DNA of 41,344 nt from assembly GCA_002432425.1 (NCBI GenBank), contig DJEL01000054.1:1-41344 (forward strand), written 5' to 3'. This stretch comes from Lachnospiraceae bacterium UBA5899. GTDB lineage: Bacteria; Bacillota; Clostridia; Lachnospirales; Lachnospiraceae. The position numbers were made by a program, and so were the translations under genes. The notes beneath the pieces are model-generated. The model saw only the letters and a list, made by a program, of their open reading frames with translations. It was not told where the DNA came from and made no database searches. The first letter of the stretch is position 1, and each line of letters starts with the position of its first letter. This document shows positions 38,988 through 41,344 of this stretch, in pieces.

Positions 38988-39308
38988 CTACTCTACTGCC
39001 TTACTGGAAATCGTTACGGTTTTTTCTATGGGATACACATATATCTTTCCGTCTCCCGGCATACCGTTTCCGGTTCTTGCCGTTTCACTGATGAGATTGA
39101 TTACTTTATCTACATCCTCATCTGCTATGGCGATATAGAAATTGTCTTTGGGAATTCCGTCATAATAAACATCTCCCGATTTCAGACCTCTTTGTTTTCC
39201 TCTTCCCAGGACGTGTATTTTTGTCATCGGCAAAAAACCATTGTCACCAAGTGTCTTTTGCACTTCCGCAGATTTTTCAGGTCGAACAATCGCTTGTATC
39301 ATTTTCAT
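38988..39308 (-). CDS. PII-family signal protein 1 (NifI1-like)
   Basis: A 106-residue PII protein starting MKMIQAIVRPEKSAEVQKTL, with T-loop GRGKQRGLKSGDVYYDGIPK and signature PGDGKIYVYPIEKTVTIS. This is the NifI1 pattern. The ATG at 39308 is preferred because GGAGAG lies six bases upstream; the ATG at 39314 abuts that site. It is the first gene of the ten-gene unit, after the promoter and the structured leader. Tyr51, the GlnD uridylylation site of GlnB/GlnK, is not in place, so control by ligand binding alone is expected. Confidence 0.92.
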   Translation of the reverse strand: MKMIQAIVRPEKSAEVQKTLGDNGFLPMTKIHVLGRGKQRGLKSGDVYYDGIPKDNFYIAIADEDVDKVINLISETARTGNGMPGDGKIYVYPIEKTVTISSKAVE

Positions 39309-39314
39309 AATCAT

Positions 39315-39452
39315 CTCTCCTTTTCTTTTTATAAAAAAACAAGGAAACTTCTGAAAGCTCCCTTGCCTTTTTAGTATCGCTTATAATCAAAAAACGCAAA
39401 GAAAACAATTATGCTTCTTTGCATTTCCTTATCTGTGTTCTTCGGTTATTGA
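39315..39452 (-). promoter_or_regulatory. Structured leader with two terminator-like hairpins; ANTAR-type candidate
   Basis: In the minus-strand RNA, hairpin P1 (39411-39424) is ATGC-AAAGAA-GCAT and P2 (39354-39369) is AAGGC-AAGGGA-GCTTT. Both hexaloops have A at position 1 and G at position 4, the ANTAR-target rule. P1 overlaps terminator-like stem GCAAAGAA/TTCTTTGC (39396-39422, then six Ts). P2 overlaps an 11-bp stem (39340-39365, then seven Ts). P2 and the second terminator cannot form together, as in antiterminated ANTAR leaders. The 41-base gap between P1 and P2 is longer than usual. No ANTAR gene is in the window. Confidence 0.6.
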
Positions 39453-39458
39453 TTTTTT

Positions 39459-39486
39459 ATTTTAGCATGCGATAAACAAATAACAA
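39459..39486 (-). promoter_or_regulatory. Promoter of the PII/ABC/amidohydrolase operon
   Basis: -35 TTGTTA (39481-39486) and -10 TAAAAT (39459-39464), 16 bp apart on the minus strand, predicting a start near 39452 and a leader of about 140 bases. No sigma-54 (GG-N10-GC) box is seen. Confidence 0.65.
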
Positions 39487-39581
39487 TTGTACTTTGTATG
39501 TATTTTTTTAGAACTTTTATGGCTCCTTTTTTGAATTACGGTAAATTAAATTCTATTTCCGAATAATACTTTTATATATAA

Positions 39582-39634
39582 GTTAGAAAATCTAACAAAA
39601 AACTGTTGCAAAATCTAACCATTCGCATTATAAT
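39582..39634 (+). promoter_or_regulatory. Promoter and operators of the XRE/ImmA-Fic cassette
   Basis: -35 TTGCAA (39606-39611) and -10 TATAAT (39629-39634), 17 bp apart. The palindrome GTTAGAAAATCTAAC (39582-39596) lies just upstream and a half-site TCTAAC (39614-39619) lies in the spacer, the second with the same AAAATCTAAC context. The XRE protein of the cassette probably binds both and represses its own promoter. Confidence 0.8.
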
Positions 39635-39663
39635 GAATTAGCTGGAAATAGGGAGGAAAAACA

Positions 39664-39981
39664 ATGACAACTATTAATGAGAGGATTAAAAATTTTAGAA
39701 ACCAGCTTCATCTTTCCCAGGAATATGCTGCTAATTTTTTGGGACTTAATCGTGCAACATATACTCAGATGGAAAATGGTAAAAGAAAAATCACAGCTGA
39801 AGATATTTCAAGATTGAGTGAATTATTTGGTGTTACAGCTGATGCCATATTAAACGAAAATCAAATGAGTCAGCCTGCAGCTGTATTTGCAAGAAGTTTT
39901 GAAAAACTGGATGAAAACGATCAGGCTGAAATTATGAATTTGATTAAATTCAAAGAGCAGCTGAAGATGCAAAGGAGTTAA
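39664..39981 (+). CDS. XRE-family transcriptional regulator (ImmR-like)
   Basis: A 105-residue regulator with a clean N-terminal helix-turn-helix (about 5-62: INERIKNFRNQLHLSQEYAA, GLNRATYTQMENGKRKITAE, LFGVTADAIL). The C-terminal 40 residues are acidic and helical, without a peptidase domain. It stops one base before the ATG of the ImmA-Fic gene. XRE followed by an ImmA-type protease gene is the ImmR/ImmA pairing known from ICEBs1, where the protease cuts the repressor. The promoter palindromes TCTAAC are probable sites. It probably keeps the downstream Fic activity in check. Confidence 0.92.
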   Translation: MTTINERIKNFRNQLHLSQEYAANFLGLNRATYTQMENGKRKITAEDISRLSELFGVTADAILNENQMSQPAAVFARSFEKLDENDQAEIMNLIKFKEQLKMQRS

Positions 39982-41337
39982 ATGGTTAGTTTTAAATCAA
40001 ATATCAAGAATTACACGGATGCAGAAAGTATGGCGACCGCATATCTGGCCGCCTATTTTGGTAATTCGGAAATAATATATCCCATAAGTCCATTCAAGAT
40101 GTTGAAAGATGAAGGGGTTCATTTTGTAATACGTGATTTTAAAAAGCTTGAAGGAGTATACATACCGGCTCAGTCAGAAGATGACATAGCTATAGTGGGC
40201 ATAAATGCAAATAGACCAATTACCCGGCAAAGATTTACCGCTGCACATGAATTATGCCATCATTTTAAGGATGCCGACAAGCAGGTCGCATGTCCTATTG
40301 GGCAAAAAAATTCTACGGAATATTTTGCAGATGCCTTTGCTTCCGCCATATTGATGCCAATGAACGAACTGAAAGCAAAGGTAAACGAATATAAAGAAGC
40401 CGATGGAAACATTAGTTTTGATAATATACTAAAGATTGCTGATTATTTTGGAGTCAGCTTTGAGTCATGTGTCAGAAGAATTGCATATAAAATACATGCT
40501 GTAGATGGCGACATCGAAACAAAAGAATTAACAAAGAGAATCCAGAAATTTCACCCTGATAAAAAAAGAAAAACATTAGGAATGTCCTATGAGAATTTAT
40601 ACTCTGATTTGATTGATAATTATGCCGAACAGTTACAATTCGTACCAAATGATTATGCAAAATATGTATTTGAGAATACCTATATATATAATGATAGCCG
40701 GATGGAAGGACTTAAAGTTTCTATTGAAGAAGCTTCCGAAATCGTGACTGATTTGCGTAATAATTTGCAAAATAGTCAATATTGCGCAGAAGATAATGAG
40801 GCATATCTATCCGTAGCCGGACACTATTTAATGTATCAGGATATTTTTGAACTACCTGTTAAAAATACACTTAGTGTATATGATTCTTTTAAATTAAACA
40901 AAGATTTATTTGCATATTATCCACATCCGGAATTCGGAGGTAACCCACGGCAGAATAATGTCGTAATTTCCGGTGCAAAATTTGAAGCTGTTGATTATCA
41001 CGATATATTTAATGAATTAGCGAAAGTAGATTCTGATATAAAATCCTTTTTCGATGGAATAAAACATATAAAACCCAGTGACTATATTAAACACGTTATA
41101 AGAACACATCATAAAATCACTGTAATTCATCCTTTTCCCGAAGGAAACGGAAGAACCTCAAGAGCCTTTATGAATGTTCAATTAGTACGCGCCGGATTGA
41201 CGCCCATTTACATTAAAGTGGAAGAAAAAAAGAACTATATTGCAGCGTTAGAAAAAGCAGATACAGAAAATAATTATGACGACTTATACGAATGTATTTT
41301 TAAGATAATGCTTAGATCTCATGTACCAGGTAAATAA
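39982..41337 (+). CDS. ImmA/IrrE metallopeptidase fused to a Fic AMP-transferase
   Basis: A 451-residue two-domain protein. The N-terminal domain (about 1-175) is ImmA/IrrE: HELCHH with HExxH at 89-93, and the conserved EYFADAFASAILMP (113-126). The C-terminal domain (about 215-445) is Fic: the complete motif HPFPEGNGRTSR (383-394) for AMP transfer, and an upstream DSRMEG (238-243) whose E242 matches the inhibitory Glu of (S/T)xxxE(G/N), with Asp in place of the first Ser/Thr. So both enzyme sites look intact, and self-inhibition is plausible. AAAGGAG lies in the end of the XRE gene, so they are co-translated. The target of AMP transfer is unknown. Confidence 0.93.
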   Translation: MVSFKSNIKNYTDAESMATAYLAAYFGNSEIIYPISPFKMLKDEGVHFVIRDFKKLEGVYIPAQSEDDIAIVGINANRPITRQRFTAAHELCHHFKDADKQVACPIGQKNSTEYFADAFASAILMPMNELKAKVNEYKEADGNISFDNILKIADYFGVSFESCVRRIAYKIHAVDGDIETKELTKRIQKFHPDKKRKTLGMSYENLYSDLIDNYAEQLQFVPNDYAKYVFENTYIYNDSRMEGLKVSIEEASEIVTDLRNNLQNSQYCAEDNEAYLSVAGHYLMYQDIFELPVKNTLSVYDSFKLNKDLFAYYPHPEFGGNPRQNNVVISGAKFEAVDYHDIFNELAKVDSDIKSFFDGIKHIKPSDYIKHVIRTHHKITVIHPFPEGNGRTSRAFMNVQLVRAGLTPIYIKVEEKKNYIAALEKADTENNYDDLYECIFKIMLRSHVPGK

Positions 41338-41344
41338 CCCGCAC

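Noticed and set aside
38251..39308. Nitrogen fixation locus because of NifI-type PII genes.
   Set aside because: No nifH, nifD, nifK or accessory gene is in the window; the neighbours are transport and amide hydrolysis genes.
39315..39452. Guanidine or other known riboswitch in front of the transporter operon.
   Set aside because: The ACGG-type loops of guanidine-II and the long guanidine-I core were not seen; tandem hexaloop hairpins overlapping terminators fit ANTAR control better.

Overview
The window reads as chromosome of a low-to-mid GC anaerobic Firmicute, most likely a Clostridia/Lachnospiraceae-type gut bacterium. The evidence is strong AGGAGG ribosome binding sites, sigma-A promoters, CIRCE (HrcA) operators, a BlaI/M56 pair, NifI-type PII proteins and tRNAs without encoded CCA. 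The species cannot be named from sequence alone. Its left end is occupied by an integrated virus.

Positions 1-8145 are a compact, apparently complete inovirus (filamentous phage) prophage. A 23-bp direct repeat marks its ends: one copy at the first base of the window, the other inside a tRNA-Lys(CTT) gene at 8123-8145. The prophage restores the 3' half of that tRNA. Leftward genes are an XRE repressor and a small membrane protein. Rightward genes follow filamentous-phage order: ribbon-helix-helix protein, unknown, ssDNA-binding-protein candidate, small membrane proteins, major coat candidate, terminator, pIII-like adsorption protein, pVI-like protein, Zot/pI-like ATPase, hairpin-rich intergenic region (candidate origin), Rep_trans-like initiator and tyrosine integrase. 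No secretin (pIV) gene is present, as expected for a one-membrane host.

8103-31513 is ordinary chromosome. It holds a Fur-family regulator with a 10TM metal exporter, Nudix hydrolase, alpha/beta hydrolase plus a decayed TetR gene, inositol-phosphatase family protein, ComEC-like metallo-beta-lactamase-fold hydrolase, a sugar ABC importer without its ATPase, a BlaI/M56 pair with a frameshift, glycerate kinase, an RlmI-like methyltransferase, a second alpha/beta hydrolase, tRNA-Pro(CGG), an unknown membrane protein, cysteine desulfurase, M3 oligopeptidase, two CIRCE-controlled Hsp20 genes flanking a DnaJ-like gene, and an NSS transporter. The two alpha/beta hydrolase promoters share one palindromic operator.

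31546-39486 (minus strand) is a ten-gene unit: three NifI-type PII proteins, a TauABC/SsuABC-like ABC importer, a MATE exporter, an M20 amidohydrolase and two isochorismatase-fold hydrolases. It has one clear promoter and a leader with two terminator-like hairpins overlapping two hairpins whose hexaloops fit the ANTAR consensus. The inferred role is uptake and hydrolysis of an unidentified nitrogen compound under nitrogen control, without nitrogenase genes.

39582-41337 is a two-gene cassette: an XRE regulator followed directly by a fusion of an ImmA/IrrE metallopeptidase and a Fic AMP-transferase, with its own promoter and operators. It looks like a protease-triggered toxin or stress-response module.
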